Source: Melastoma dodecandrum (taxonomy: Eukaryota; Streptophyta; Magnoliopsida; Myrtales; Melastomataceae). Taken from it: a DNA stretch of 64,000 bases. Below, piece by piece: positions 1-11,744 of the stretch (its first letter is position 1; every line of letters starts with the position of its first letter). The position numbers and the translations under genes are program-made. The notes beneath the pieces are model-generated. The model was not told where the DNA came from. It made no database searches and saw only the letters and a list, made by a program, of their open reading frames with translations. The stretch is from positions 2,976,001 through 3,040,000 of the forward strand of contig JARUPY010000396.1 of NCBI GenBank assembly GCA_029817715.1, given 5' to 3'.

Positions 1-363
1 TACCACGACCTCCGGCCTAACCTCGACTCCCCCGGAATCCGACCTAAACTCGTTACTCTCCTCCTCCGACGAATAGCCTCGCCTCCGTTTCTTCCTCCTC
101 CTCCTCCTCTCCTCCTTCCTCGAACTCCTACGACTCGCATCCCTATGTCTTCGTCGCCTCCTCTCCCTGTCCTTTTCCTTTTCGCTCCTCCTCCTCCTCC
201 TCTTATCCTTCTCCTTTCTCTCGGCCCTCGAGCCACCTCCTCTCTCCTTACGGCGGATACCTCCCCCGCCTCCCGAATCCTCCGAACGCGACGAAGGGTC
301 CGATTCCGACTCCGACTCCGAATCCGTTTCCGATTCCGAGTACTTCCTCCGCCGTTCCCCCAT
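1..363 (-). CDS. Arg/Ser/Glu-rich nuclear-type protein, N-terminal exon (partial)
   Basis: An open minus-strand frame runs from the ATG at 363-361 to the window edge: 121 codons without a stop. The product starts MGERRRKYSESETDSESESE, followed by a Ser-Glu-Asp run, a short Gly run and long Arg/Lys/Glu/Asp stretches (RRRRSEKEKDRERRRRR-like) at about residues 50-100. This composition is typical of nuclear RS/RE-rich proteins of the splicing or chromatin machinery, but I recognise no domain. The start is the first ATG downstream of four TGGGCC boxes at 420-475. The rest of the gene lies left of the window. The plus-strand Ser/Pro-rich frame over this segment is its antisense shadow. Confidence 0.6.
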   Translation of the reverse strand, partial: MGERRRKYSESETDSESESESDPSSRSEDSGGGGGIRRKERGGGSRAERKEKDKRRRRRSEKEKDRERRRRRHRDASRRSSRKEERRRRRKKRRRGYSSEEESNEFRSDSGGVEVRPEVVV

Positions 364-419
364 GCTCCGGCGACCGAGGGGCTTGAGTAGGGATGGGAGA
401 TACAAATTCGCAGATGAGG

Positions 420-475
420 TGGGCCTATGGGCCTTTCTTTCGAGTGGGCCTAATAATCCCTCCTATTAATGGGCC
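420..475. promoter_or_regulatory. Cluster of four site-II (TGGGCC) elements
   Basis: TGGGCC occurs at 420, 428, 445 and 470, just upstream of the minus-strand ATG at 363. Such site-II boxes bind TCP factors and mark promoters of housekeeping genes in plants (general knowledge). They probably drive the Arg/Ser-rich gene. Confidence 0.6.
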
Positions 476-797
476 AGTCAGTTGCGCTCTTTCAATTTAG
501 TAGTTTAATACTTTTAATTATTCAAGTTTATATTTGGGGCAGGAATTGCCGGACGACGTCGTTCTCCTGGTATTAAATAACAAAATTACAAGATAATATC
601 TACAATCAGAAGATCATTTGCAGACCCAGAAAATGCAGAGGAGGAGGAGGAGGCCTTGTTTTTCTTGCTGGGGTCCTAAAATCTTGTTTGTGTCGGAGGA
701 TTGCTGCTATCTCGAGTGAGTGACTAACAACAACATTGGGAGCCTGTAATTCCTCTATATGCTGTATCCACAAAGAGAGGGACACCGTTCCTAAGTG

Positions 798-1283
798 CTA
801 AGGAATCACCGCTTTCCGCGATGCAGTTGCAGCTTGATCGAGCCATGACCAGCGGCGATGCCCCCCGCGGAGCAGGAAGATCTTCCTCAAAGCCTTCGCG
901 AGCGCCATCGCCCCGGGACTCTTGGCGGGGAACGACACCGCCCCTCCCCTACCGCTTCCCTTGGATGAGCCCGTCTTCCCTCCTCCAAAGGACTCGCGGC
1001 CCCTCTTCTCACCAGTCGAGGAACTCCCCCACAACTCCTCGTTGAAATCCTCCCACAACATGTCCATCTTATCCTCCCTGGAACCGTCCCTGACGGGGTC
1101 TCGGACGACCTCCTCCTTCTCCTCCACCTCTTTCTGTTTGACCCTCGACTGGACGTCATCCCCAAGGGACGTGGGGGGGTATAGCCAAGAAGGGGAGTCG
1201 ATGGAGCAGGGGGAGTTGCAGGGAAAGCTGAAGTCTTCTTCTTCTAGTACCGGGGCTTGTGGTTCCACCGGATCATCCGCCAT
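798..1283 (-). CDS. Small acidic plant protein of unknown function, 161 aa
   Basis: An intronless minus-strand frame. The longer frame opens 33 codons upstream, but the ATG at 1283 (MADDPVEPQAPVLEEEDFSF) is the more likely start, because the upstream part is hydrophobic and lies in AT-rich DNA. Visible parts: an acidic N terminus, a Ser/Pro/Cys patch, a Lys/Glu-rich stretch, the motif MLWEDFNEEL near residue 75, a Gly/Ser linker, and a basic C-terminal segment around ALAKALRKIFLLRGG. The WEDFNEEL core followed by a basic tail resembles small plant proteins of unknown function, but I cannot name the family. Codon use is GC-rich, like the other host exons here. Two overlapping frames on the plus strand are shadows. 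Confidence 0.55.
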   Translation of the reverse strand: MADDPVEPQAPVLEEEDFSFPCNSPCSIDSPSWLYPPTSLGDDVQSRVKQKEVEEKEEVVRDPVRDGSREDKMDMLWEDFNEELWGSSSTGEKRGRESFGGGKTGSSKGSGRGGAVSFPAKSPGAMALAKALRKIFLLRGGHRRWSWLDQAATASRKAVIP

Positions 1284-3490
1284 GGATGAAGGAACAAACG
1301 ATGAGTTGGGAAGAGAGGAAATTGTTAATAAGAAAAAGAGCAGGTTTTCTTCACAAAAAAGGGTGGACTTTGTTTTGCTCAACCACTAACTACAATATTC
1401 CCCACCCCAATTCCTACTGATTCCTCTGACAACACCTAAATGAAAATTGGATGGATAATAAATGAACAAGTTGTACTGGTTTTTAGACGGGAGGGAGACG
1501 TGTGGGGGCGTCCAGCACACGACACGTTTGATTTCAAGAACTAACTCATGTTTTGGAACCAGCCGGATTGATAGGCTAGGCGTGAGAGGGTGGCTGGCTG
1601 GCTGGCTGGGGATTGTATTGTATTTGTAAAATTAATCTCTTTAATAATAAAAAAATTAGAATCCCATCACCAAACACACTCCCCCTCTCGGCAGGTGCAT
1701 CCTCCTCCATTCCCACCCCCAAATTGAATCCAAAGTTTCCTTAATACAATTCTTTTACTATTTACCTTTTTTCAAAATTTCCACTTATTATGTCCCAAAA
1801 CTTTGTTAAAAAAAAAAGCTTAAGTTACTAAGAAGGAAAATACTTTGAATCCTAGTGCTTTTTTTAGACCTTGATTGAGAAAATATATGTAAGGTAAATG
1901 ATAGATGAGTGGTTCGAATGACTGGCTCCACCAGAATATTATACCCCGGATAAGTCTAAAAATTATGTGTTGCAGCTAGAAAGAACAATGCAAAAATATT
2001 GGAAATCTTGTATGGTACATACGGACATCAAGGAATAAATTGATGATCATTGATGGTGTATATTAATTATTGATGACATAATAAAACGGTAAATTATTCT
2101 CTGGACTATAAGGAAAATTTTAAGTGGTAAAGTATGGGATGTGAAAGACATGTGTTGCTTTCCTACCTGGACAAAAGTTGTTGTTATCGGATTGAATAGT
2201 CCGAAAGAGATACTTGTGATGCTCTAGGTGAATCAAAGAGAACAACATACTTTTATAAGAAGAGAAAATTTGTGAGATATAATAAAAGAAAAATATGACT
2301 GATAAATGATTCCCAAAGATAAAGTATTGTTTACCAACCAAAAAGGTTCGTAACAAGAAGATATAACTTTAAAGGTAAATATATGATCTAAGCATCTAAG
2401 TGAAAGCATGATGAGGAACCTAATTAATATCGTAAATGGAACCATTGAGTAGCTACCCTTGCTGATAGTTTTGTGGATCAAAAGATCACAAAGATGATTC
2501 ATGTCTTCAAACGAATCAAAGGAGATAAAGACTTTGCTTAGTTTTTCTAGATGACAGTAAATTCTAAGGAGAAAGTTCTTGCTTATAAACCAATATATAG
2601 GTAAGAGATTTCCGACATAAACTCAGAAGTATAATTTATCTATAAAATAAATTGTGATGATGACTTTGATATTTAGACTTCACGTGTATTCATGATGAGA
2701 ATAGAAACGAGTGGAGATGATGAGTTGGGTCCTTTGAAAGCAATAAATCATATACGGGGAAAGCCGAGTAAAAAGATCAATCCAAGACAATCCTGGAATG
2801 AATGTTGTCTAATACAAATGTGAGAGAGGTCTACAATATCTTGAGGTTTAATTTTAAATCAATAATATATATTTCATGTACACGTTGAATTAATTCAAGG
2901 AGGATTAGACGCGTTATTCCATCTACCATAGAATAGTCTCGTGATAACTCTGAAGAATTCATTAATAATCATTAAACATGGATATAATGAATCTAAGAGG
3001 CGCCAAATTCTTGACATATCGTACTAGAATGATTTACATAATTAAAAATATAACCATACTTGATGCGATGAGCATTTCAAGAATCCCTAAGTTGTTTGAA
3101 AAATGTCATAACAATTAGATGCAATTCATAAGCGAGAAATAAATCCATTAAAACTAACACGGACACGAGTGTGGGGTGGTGGCCAAAGTTAATAAATAGT
3201 CCAAAAGTCAAGGTCGATTGGGGGGGGGGGGTTTACTCTTGACTTCATCATAACTTTGGGGTTTGGTGCTGAATCATTCAGAAAGAAGGTTGGGGGGGGG
3301 GGCGGGGTTTCTTTTAAAAAAAGGGACGTAGAATTTTGGTGATCCAAATCCAGAAGCAACGACACTGTTAGTAGTGACGTGGAACCGCATACAAGTCAAG
3401 TAAGTAGTCGATACACTTCAAAAGGAACATTATATTTTGTTTTGTTCCAAGTATCGATTTTATTTATTTATTTATAAACTAAGAAGAATA
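1284..3490. other. Intergenic, AT-rich, decayed; no gene recognised
   Basis: No credible coding frame. It holds a (GGCT)n run near 1590 and two poly-G tracts (about 3221-3232 and 3291-3304) beside a Lys/Asn-rich decayed stretch. Parts of 1980-2800 read like an old retroelement, with many stops, but no motif is safe enough to name. Confidence 0.5.
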
Positions 3491-3549
3491 CCTTCGTGTC
3501 GTGTCCGGGGGTAGTAAGAGAAATTAACGGACACAACAACAAAAATACA

Positions 3550-3733
3550 CACACACACACCTCCTTCTCCTTCTCCTTCTCCTTCCACCATAATAAAGAC
3601 CGACGAACAACTGTCCGAAGTCAACGAAAAGTCTTACGGTCAACCCTCCCCCACAAAATAATTTCTTTCTTTCCCTTTCTCCTTTTCTGCAACCCAACGC
3701 TCACGCCAACTTCTTCTTCTTCTTCTTCTTCTT
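3550..3733. repeat. Microsatellites in the LRR-kinase 5' leader
   Basis: An (AC)n run at about 3548-3561, a (CTCCTT)n run at 3561-3586 and a (CTT)n run at about 3709-3733. They lie within 260 bases of the LRR-kinase ATG, so probably in its promoter or 5' UTR. Pyrimidine-rich leaders of this kind are common in plants. Confidence 0.7.
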
Positions 3734-3807
3734 CCTCCACCCAGCAAAAAATAAAGAAATATGGATGATGATGTCCCTTGATTATTCCCCCGCTCCCCTT
3801 CCCCAGC

Positions 3808-6800
3808 ATGTCTCTCGTAACACCACCCTTCCTCTTCCTTCTCCTACTCCTCCGGGCGGTGTCCTCCCTGTTGCCCCCCGACCAGATCGCCATCCTCACC
3901 AACGTCTCCCACCTCCTCAACTCCACCTCCTCGGACCCCTCCTCCCAACCCAACCCCTGCCTTTGGCCCGTCGTCCAATGCTCCCCCTCTTTCTCCTCCG
4001 TCCTCTCCATCTCCCTCTCCGGTTTCTCCCTTCCTCCCTCCTCCCAGCATCTCCTCTTCCCCCTCCTCTGCCGGATTGATTCCCTCCAGTCCCTCGACCT
4101 CTCCGACAACCGCCTCTCCTCCATCCCCCCCGGGTTCTTCTCCGCCTGCGGGGTTTTGTCTGGACTCAAGCTCGTCGATTTCAGCAGGAACGTGTTGGAA
4201 GGTAACCTGCCTGATTTCGCCGGTTTCCCTGCCCTGGAATCGCTGGACTTGTCTTTCAATTTGTTGGATGGCCGGGTCGGGACGCAGTTGGATGGATTAG
4301 GTCACCTCAAGAGCTTGAACCTTAGTGCCAATAACTTCACCGGCTCTGTGCCCGTTAATCTCGGCCAGTCCCTTCTGTTGGAGGATCTTCAGTTATCCAT
4401 GAACAATTTCGGCGGGGTTATCCCCGCAGAGATTGTCAACTTCAGTTCATTGACGCTAGTTGATCTCAGCTATAATTCGCTCACGGGAAACATCCCGAAC
4501 TGGCTGGGACAGCTGCAGTATCTGCGCACCCTGGTCCTTTCGGCGAATAAGCTGAGTGGGGGAATCCCCTCAGCCCTTTCCAATATCAGCTCGCTGTCTC
4601 GCTTCTCAGCTAACCAAAATTATCTTGATGGAACTATACCCAGCGGGCTTACCGCACGCCTCAGGAGCCTTGATCTCAGCTACAATGGCTTGAGCGGTGT
4701 GCTTCCTAGTAGCCTTTTGTCGCCACTGAACTTGCAGAATGTGGACTTGTCTGTTAATCAGTTGGAGGGTCAGATTCCAGCAGATATATCTCCCAACATG
4801 TTAAGGTTGAGGTTGGGGAGCAACTTGCTTCGTGGGGTAATTCCCTATGCGCAGCTGGAGACGCTTCAGAAGCTCACCTACTTGGAGTTGGATAACAATT
4901 CCCTGACCGGACCAATCCCTCCTGTACTGGGGAACTGTCAAAGTCTCGCACTGTTGAATCTGGCCGATAACCAGCTGTCAGGTCCTTTGCCCCCACAATT
5001 GGGAAACCTTTCCCATCTTCAAGTCCTGAAACTTCAGCAAAACAGTATTTCGGGAGGGTTTCCGGAGGAGGTGACAAGACTGACAACCTTGATGCAACTG
5101 AATATAAGCTGGAACCAGCTGAGTGGTCCTATTCCGTCTTCCATATCCAAGCTGCGAAATCTCACCACGCTACATTTGCAGAACAATAATCTGAATGGCT
5201 CAATACCTGATAGCATTGGTGCAATGGGTGCTCTGATGGAGCTTCAACTCGGGAAGAATTTGCTAAGCGGAAACGTCCCAACTTTGCCACAGTCGCTGCA
5301 GATTGTTCTTAATCTAAGCAATAATCATTTTGAAGGGCCCATCCCCAGCTCGCTTTCTCACCTAGTCAACCTAGAAGTGTTGGATCTTTCTGACAATCAG
5401 TTTTCTGGTCAGGTTCCTGATTTCTTGGTGGGGCTGTCAGCGCTGACACGAATAATTCTTTCAAATAATCAGCTTTCGGGAGTCATCCCTAATTTCAAGG
5501 AACAAGTTGTAGTTGATTACCTTGGGAATAAAGATCTTAGGGAACCATCCCCAAGTCCTCCCTCATCTGCAAAGAAGAAACCTGTCGCTGTGGTCGTCCT
5601 TATTGTATTGTCTTCTGCTGCTCTTGCCGTCACAGTGGCTTTATTGGTCGTTGCTGCTGTTTCGAGGCGTTTCTATAGGATCAATGACGAACAGCTCTCT
5701 TCTCAAGAAAACCTTCCCCTTCCCCAAGTGGTTGAAAGCAATCTCTTCACTGCAAATGGAATCCACAGGTCAAGCATCGATTTCACCAAAGCAATGGAAG
5801 CAGTTGCTGATCCAGCAAACATTGTCCTGAAGACGAGATTTTCAGTATATTACAAGGTCACTATGCCATCTGGTGCCAGCTACTACGTGAAGAAGCTTGA
5901 TTGGAGTGACAAGATATACCAGCTGGGTAGACATGATAAATTTGGGCGGGAGTTAGAAGTCCTGGGAAGATTAAACAACTCAAACATTATGACCCCTTTA
6001 GGATATGTATTGACCATTCACAGCGCATATCTCTTCTATGATTATCCAGAGAAGGGGACACTCGCCGATGTTCTGCACTCTGATCAGTTAGACTGGGCGA
6101 GCCGTTTCAGCATTGCAGTGGGAGTAGCTCATGGTCTTGCATTTCTGCATGATTGTTCATCTGGTCCAATTCTCCTGCTTGACCTCTCAAGCAGAACCGT
6201 CTTGCTGAGGTCTCTGAAGGAACCCCAAGTAGGAGACATTGAGCTTTGCAAGGTAATTGATCCATCAAGGAGCACCGGCAGCCTCTCTACTGTTGCAGGG
6301 TCGGTGGGCTATATTCCTCCAGGTAAACTCGTGGATTTATCCTTTTCCATTCTTTATACCTTCTATAGTTGGCTGATTTGATGACTACTCCATTATACTC
6401 ACTGCATCATTTTCCATTTTAGAGAGACGAATACACCTGAAAACCACCAATGCTTCATCAAATCATATGAGTTCATTTGGCTCACTATCCTTGGCGTGCT
6501 TTTCTTTTAACAGGAAAATGAATAGCAGGGATACTCTACATATTATGAGGTGGCCTTGAGGATGTGCATTTTCTAAATAAACTTTTGTTTTACTTTTTAC
6601 AGTGCATTTAACAGTGACAATCATCTGTTGTCTTAGGATCACTCTTGGTCATTAACAAAGCCTTTCTAGGGAAGTACCTTATTAAACAATCGAAAGATTT
6701 CCATCTCTTAATTCTGTCAGACTCGCCAATGAATAGGTTAAGGTTCAATCAGGCAGTTTTGATGGAGGCCTTGCTTTGCTTGGAGAATTTTTGCTGATCC

Positions 6801-7189
6801 TTGCATTTTTGGAAGTCTATAATATTTGCATGCGTGTAAAACCTATAGGTGTTACAACTTCCTTGTTTGGTGGTGTTGCAGAATATGCTTATACAATGAG
6901 GATAACCAAGGCGGGCAACATCTACAGTTTTGGGGTGATCCTGTTAGAACTGATCACTGGGAAGCCATCCGTGAGCGACGGGAATGAGTTGGCAAAGTGG
7001 GTGTTAACCAACTCCTCCGAGAAAGATAAGTGGGATCATGTTCTTGATTATCGGGTGAGCAGGACATCGCAGGTGGTGAGGAGCCAGATGGTGGCAGTCC
7101 TAAAGATTGCCCTCGCCTGCGTTAGTACATCCCCCGACGCAAGGCCCAAAATGAGGAGTGTCCTATGGATGCTTCTGAATGCCAGGTGA
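3808..7189 (+). CDS. LRR receptor-like protein with degenerate kinase domain (AT1G34420-like)
   Basis: Two exons, 3808-6322 and 6882-7189. The 559-base GT-AG intron is in phase 1 and rejoins exactly at GYIPP|EYAYTM. The product is about 940 aa. The ATG at 3808 is chosen because it opens a clean signal peptide (MSLVTPPFLFLLLLLRAVSS). Next come about 20 extracellular LxxLxLxxNxLxGxIP repeats (residues about 85-560), a transmembrane helix near 592-618 and a kinase-like domain from about 660 to the end. The kinase domain keeps a Lys in YYVKKL, but the catalytic loop reads ILLLDLSSRTVLL (no HRD and no Asn) and DFG is replaced by GDIEL. It is therefore probably a catalytically dead receptor. It resembles the PXC3/AT2G41820 branch and, from memory, matches AT1G34420 best. 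It is plasma-membrane signalling with unknown ligand, and is convergent with the E2 gene. Confidence 0.9.
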
Positions 7190-7758
7190 AAGAAAGCGGG
7201 AGTTTGATCAGATGAAGAACTGGCCTTAATGAGGTAGATTACTGTTTTTTTTTTCATTTTTCTTTTTCTACAGGCGTGTTTGAGACGAAGGTTGTCATCG
7301 TCTTGCCGGAAGTGTCCTTTTCCCAGTGTATAAATTCGCCTTGTAATGTTGGGATGTGTTACAATTTTGGCCCTGTAATGAGATGCTGCCTAAAGTTTAA
7401 TTACTCGTGTGTTATTATGTAAGGGCAGATATCTGGCACAAGTTGGTTAGAGAACGAATTGGTGGTTCTTGAATCGATCCATGTAAAAACCGACTTTTGT
7501 TTTATGAGATCACCCCAACTGTTAGGACAGAAAACCGAAACGAACATCTGCAGCAAAGATGTCCAATCAGTGCAACAACATGAATGGCTGCCAGTTTAGG
7601 CTCCTCCAGGCTTCCCTTTTGATATTTATGAATGAATTGCCCCGAAACTGTGTTGATCTGATACAAAATGTCAAAATTTGATGGTCTTTTTAGTGGCTAC
7701 AAACTCAGCATTAGAAAAGGAGATGATGCAGCAGAAGGTGCAGAAGAAAATTGGATGA
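7190..7758. other. Convergent 3' UTRs of the LRR kinase and PDH-E2 genes
   Basis: 569 bases between two facing stop codons. The sequence is AT-rich, with a poly-T run after 7240. No separate gene is seen. Confidence 0.6.
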
Positions 7759-10700
7759 TTAGAAGGTGAGATCCTTTGGATCCTCAATGATCTGGGCCAG
7801 AGTTTGCAAGAATGCAGCCAGATCAGCGCCGTATATCACCCGATGGTCGGCCGTAACATTCACCTGTGGTTCAAACACCAAGAAACAACATCCACGTTAC
7901 CACGAAACGTCAAAACCAAAAGACTTCTACTAGGTGTAAAGAAATCGGCGTCTTTGGTACCTGCATCTGGCTTTTCATGCCCATACGACCATTCTTGGTT
8001 GCTACGACAGTGGGCTGAGATGCACCTACGGCCATGATTGCTCCCTGCAAAACACAATCAGTGTTGGCAAGTTGATGCAAAGAATAAAATCTGCCTCAAA
8101 TGAACAACACTGATGAACTAGGGTCGCAATACTCACTGTTCCAGGTGGCAGGATGGCATCGAATCGATCGACACCAAACATCCCTAGATTAGAAAGAGTA
8201 AAGGTGCCTGCAACAATGGAGATGGAGAATAAGTACTTCAGATAAAAATGCCAAAGCTCCACAGCAAGTCAGTACCATAATGACCGTTTAAATAACAGCT
8301 TAAAACTAAATCCCAACATCTGAAGGCTTGAACCAACCCTTTTCATGAATACATTGATATCAGTGTGGACAACCAGATTAACAAGACATATATAGCAGTT
8401 CCGCTCAACCAACAAAAGAAACAGAATACAGTTACCAGATACATTGACACCTGCAACAATCTTTCTGAAGTAAAACATAATCTTCAAATGATCAAACCAC
8501 AGTTCTAGATTTTCCTGAAGATCCTTACAACTGAATCTCCTGATAAATCTATGAAGATGAAGGCCCACAGTTCAGAAAAAAGGACTACCAGTGGCCTCTA
8601 AAAAGAAAGAAACATGAAAAATGACGACACACGTGGCGTTTGGTATGCGGAAACGAAAATGATTGTAACAGAATTATAAGTAGATTAGAATTGGAATTGT
8701 TATAATAGAAATGAAATTCCAATTCTTAGGCCTCGTATTAGCGTAGAAATATATTTCTAGTTTATGAAAAGTTCCCCCCTCTAAATAAAATAAAAACACA
8801 ATTATTATAATTTATAGAACGGTAAATGAGAACAAACAAAAAATCTATCACTGGAATTGGAAGTCCCAATCCAATTCCATGTACCAGACATAAAAATACT
8901 GAATATGACATACTCAAATTGCATTTGTCAGTAGAAAGGCAAAATACATTAGTAAAAGTTTCTCCCCATAGAATGTCATGGCATAACTTATACTTCAATC
9001 TAATCAGAACAATTTTGTATCTTTCGACGATGGCATGTGAGTACATTCCACAAAGTAATTTCACGCTTCAATGCCTTCAAAATAATACATCTTACTTAAA
9101 CCTCAGATCACCAAGGATATAAGACAACAAAGCGATCTCTAATACTTCACCAGAACATTTACGCATTGAATCCAATTTCCAGATATCCATCTGTTGTCTT
9201 GCAAGACAACAAAGAGAATGCACAAAGGTGGCAAATATTTACTCTTTAGACCAACATTTCATCTTTCTCCATAAGGCCAAAATTTTCCTCTTGAAACTAA
9301 TGTTTCATCTTTCTCAAAAGGCTAGCAATTTACTCTAGACATTTCATCTTTCATAGAAATGATGTAATTTGGATTTCTTTGAAAAAGCTATTCTGCAGCT
9401 GTAGTCAACAGAAGAAAGTTTCTGCCCCAGGAGAGCAACACAACAGCTGTCCAGTGGGTATGCATATTACATAGAAAAAGACAAGCTGTACTAAAATGGG
9501 TAATAATTTCAACAAAAATTTGATCGCCGAAAGATGAAAAAAGAAACGGCATCCTAACCAGACATACCGGAATTATATTCCTGGGGTTGCAGTTGCTTGG
9601 CTCGAGCCTTGTCAACCAGCTCTTTCCACTTCCTTGACAAGGAATAGATGTCCACCTGATACATAAATTCAACAACACTTCATTGCAAATCCCTGGATCT
9701 AAATCAAATAAGTCCATATTGCATTAACAAAACAAGCCACATCCCAAAACCAGATTACCTTGTCCGCATCTTGAAGCACAGGGGTGATCAAACCACCATC
9801 CATGGCAACAGCCACAGCGATATTGATGCTGCTATTGTAAGTAAAGCTCTTGCCATCCCTGCAGCTAGAATTTACAACAGGATGTTTCACCAATGCAAGG
9901 GCGGTTGCCTTAGCGAGCAGCGCGGTCATTGTAACTCCCTTGGACTTGATCTTTAATACATTGCAACAAACAATATCAGAAACACACAACTAATTGAGAG
10001 CTGAAACAATGGAACAGCCATCCATGGAAGGACGCCAAATCAATTCACCTTCTTGTAAAGAGCATCGAGAGCATCTGTGGTGATTGTGTATCCAACTCTG
10101 AAAGTAGGCACCTTCAGGCTCTCCACCATATTCTTCGACACGGCTCCCTGCATTGTGGTGAAAGGCACGACACTTCCCAGTGGCACAGCTGGGGATTCTG
10201 CCGCCGCAGCCGGGGTGCCCGGAACCTCCCCAACAGCCATGGCAGAAGCAGCATCCTCAACATCCTTAGCCACGATCCTACCCAAGGGGCCGCTCCCAGC
10301 AATGCCAGCGAGGTCCACCTTCAACTCCTTGGCCAGCTTCTTCGCATAAGGCGAGGCAACTATCCGCTTCCCACCCTCAGAAGCCGGGTGCACGGCAGAG
10401 CCCATCACAGAAGCGGCGGGACGAGGGGAAGGGCTAGGAGAGGGGGACGCAGGAACAGGGACAGGAGCCGCATTCTCGGCAGGCGCAGGTGCGGGAGATG
10501 ACGGGGTTTCCAAGGATGAGGAGGCACGGGCCTTGGCATCGGCTATCTCAGACTCGGACTCAGCAAGGAGGGCAATGGCAGATCCCACAGGGGCAACGCC
10601 GCCCTCCTCGACCATTATTGCGGCGAGATAACCATCATAGAAGGTCTCGACGTCCATGTCGGCCTTGTCCGACTCTACAACGACGACGCTCTCGCCCTTG

Positions 10701-10918
10701 GAAAGCTTGTCCCCCTCGGATTTAACCCAAGACACGATCTTTCCCTCGGTCATGGTGGAACTTAGGGCCGGCATGAAGATCTCTCTAACCTTGGCGTGGA
10801 TTCGAGTGCCACTTGGCCTGGCAGACAGGCGAGTGGTGCTGCTGCCGGAGTTGGTGGGTCTGCGCAGGGAAGGGTTGGCAGTGCAGGGGACGAAGGGGGT
10901 CTGAAGAAGCCGCGACAT
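7759..10918 (-). CDS. EMB3003: Plastid pyruvate dehydrogenase E2 (dihydrolipoamide acetyltransferase)
   Basis: Six minus-strand exons: 10918-10049, 9950-9759, 9655-9568, 8207-8137, 8044-7961 and 7863-7759. All junctions are GT-AG and join in frame, giving 469 aa. E2 transfers the acetyl group from lipoate to CoA, feeding plastid fatty-acid synthesis. Order of parts: a Ser/Arg-rich transit peptide (about 1-42); a lipoyl domain with the lipoylated Lys85 in ESDKADMDVE; a Pro/Ala/Ser linker (about 135-180); an E1/E3-binding domain (about 187-222, ending GPLGRIVAKDV); and the acyltransferase core with the catalytic His in TADHRVIYGAD. The C terminus DPKDLTF matches the EMB3003 (AT1G34430) type better than LTA2. 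Intron 3 is 1360 bases and holds a probable MITE. The gene is divergent from the exonuclease gene. Confidence 0.96.
8637..8892. mobile_element. Probable hAT-type MITE in PDH-E2 intron 3
   Basis: The segment opens with GCGTTTGGTATGCGG and closes with a roughly inverted copy (CCATGTACCAGACATAA). Its inside is rich in GGAATTGG / CCAATTCC. Such TTTGGT-ended, AATTCC-rich short elements are common in plant introns. The target-site duplication is not clear, so the ends are approximate. Confidence 0.35.
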
Positions 10919-11104
10919 CGTCGGTCGTGGGATCGGGAAGAATGGGAAATGGGGGGAAAGCTTTCGACGCAGGTCTGGTCACGCGAGTGGTTATTTGTGA
11001 TGGGGTTGGTTGGGACAAAGGAGTAGTGTCATGTCATCCTCGGAAACATCGAACAGTTTTTCCACAGTCACCACCCTCACCTAAAACTAGTTTTGTTCCA
11101 TAAC

Positions 11105-11586
11105 GCGAAATATTTCGCCAAATGACGGACTAACGAAAATAATTCGCGAACTAACCCATTAATGGTCCTCAAGGAAGTCGGCCTTACATTGACGAATAGG
11201 CCGACTTCACTACAAAATTTTAGCAAACGAAGTCTGGGACGCTGCATGAAGGAAGTCGGCCTTTGTAAGGCCGACTTCGGTTTTGGGGAATGAAAGTCGG
11301 CCTTATAAAGGCCGACTTCCTCAATTTTTTTTTTACTTTTGAATTAAAAAAAAATTAATGAATGGGAAGTCGGCCTTTTAGGCTTCTTTTTTTTTTTTAA
11401 TTCAAAAGAAAGAAAAAAAATGAGGAAGTCGGCCTTTGTAAGGTCGACTTTCATTCCCCAAATTTGAAATCGGCCTTACAAAGGCCGATTTCCTTAAGGA
11501 CAGAAGTCGGCCTTTGTAAGACCGACTTTGGTGGATTAGTTGGCGAAATATTTTTCAAACTGTGTCATTTGACGAAATATTTCGCC
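11105..11586. mobile_element. MITE-like palindromic element with seven AAGTCGGCCTT hairpins
   Basis: Terminal inverted repeats of about 57 bases (outer part GCGAAATATTTCGCCAAATG, about 80 percent matched) bound a 480-base element. Inside are seven short stem-loops of the form AAGTCGGCCTT...AAGGCCGACTT, at about 11174, 11249, 11291, 11364, 11425, 11466 and 11503. The centre is a poly-T / poly-A inverted pair (about 11325-11420). No coding capacity. It lies between the divergent promoters of PDH-E2 and the exonuclease gene. I see no clear target-site duplication. Confidence 0.75.
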
Positions 11587-11744
11587 AAACGACGACATCC
11601 CGGAAGAAAACTCCACCTAAAACACGTCCTTCGTAAATCTTTCCGTATGTTTTTGTCGGACGCCACTCTATCCGAACACATTTTATGCCCGCGAATTTGT
11701 TTGGGGGGAAAATAATTAGTGTTGGGGCAACAGCGGGAAGGGAA

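Noticed and set aside
922..1389. A 155-codon plus-strand frame
   Set aside because: Mirror of the unknown minus-strand protein, which has the better codon pattern and an acidic/basic layout like a real protein.
2120..2502. Two overlapping minus-strand frames of 78-89 codons
   Set aside because: Phe/Ile/Leu-rich text of AT-rich decayed DNA, no starts, splice sites or family signs.
3621..4259. A 212-codon minus-strand Glu/Arg/Gly-rich frame
   Set aside because: Antisense to the (CTT)n leader and the Ser/Pro-rich start of the LRR gene; produced by base composition.
11174..11531. Regularly repeated short motifs that might suggest a CRISPR array
   Set aside because: Units are inverted repeats with irregular spacing, without unique spacers, and this is a plant nuclear genome.
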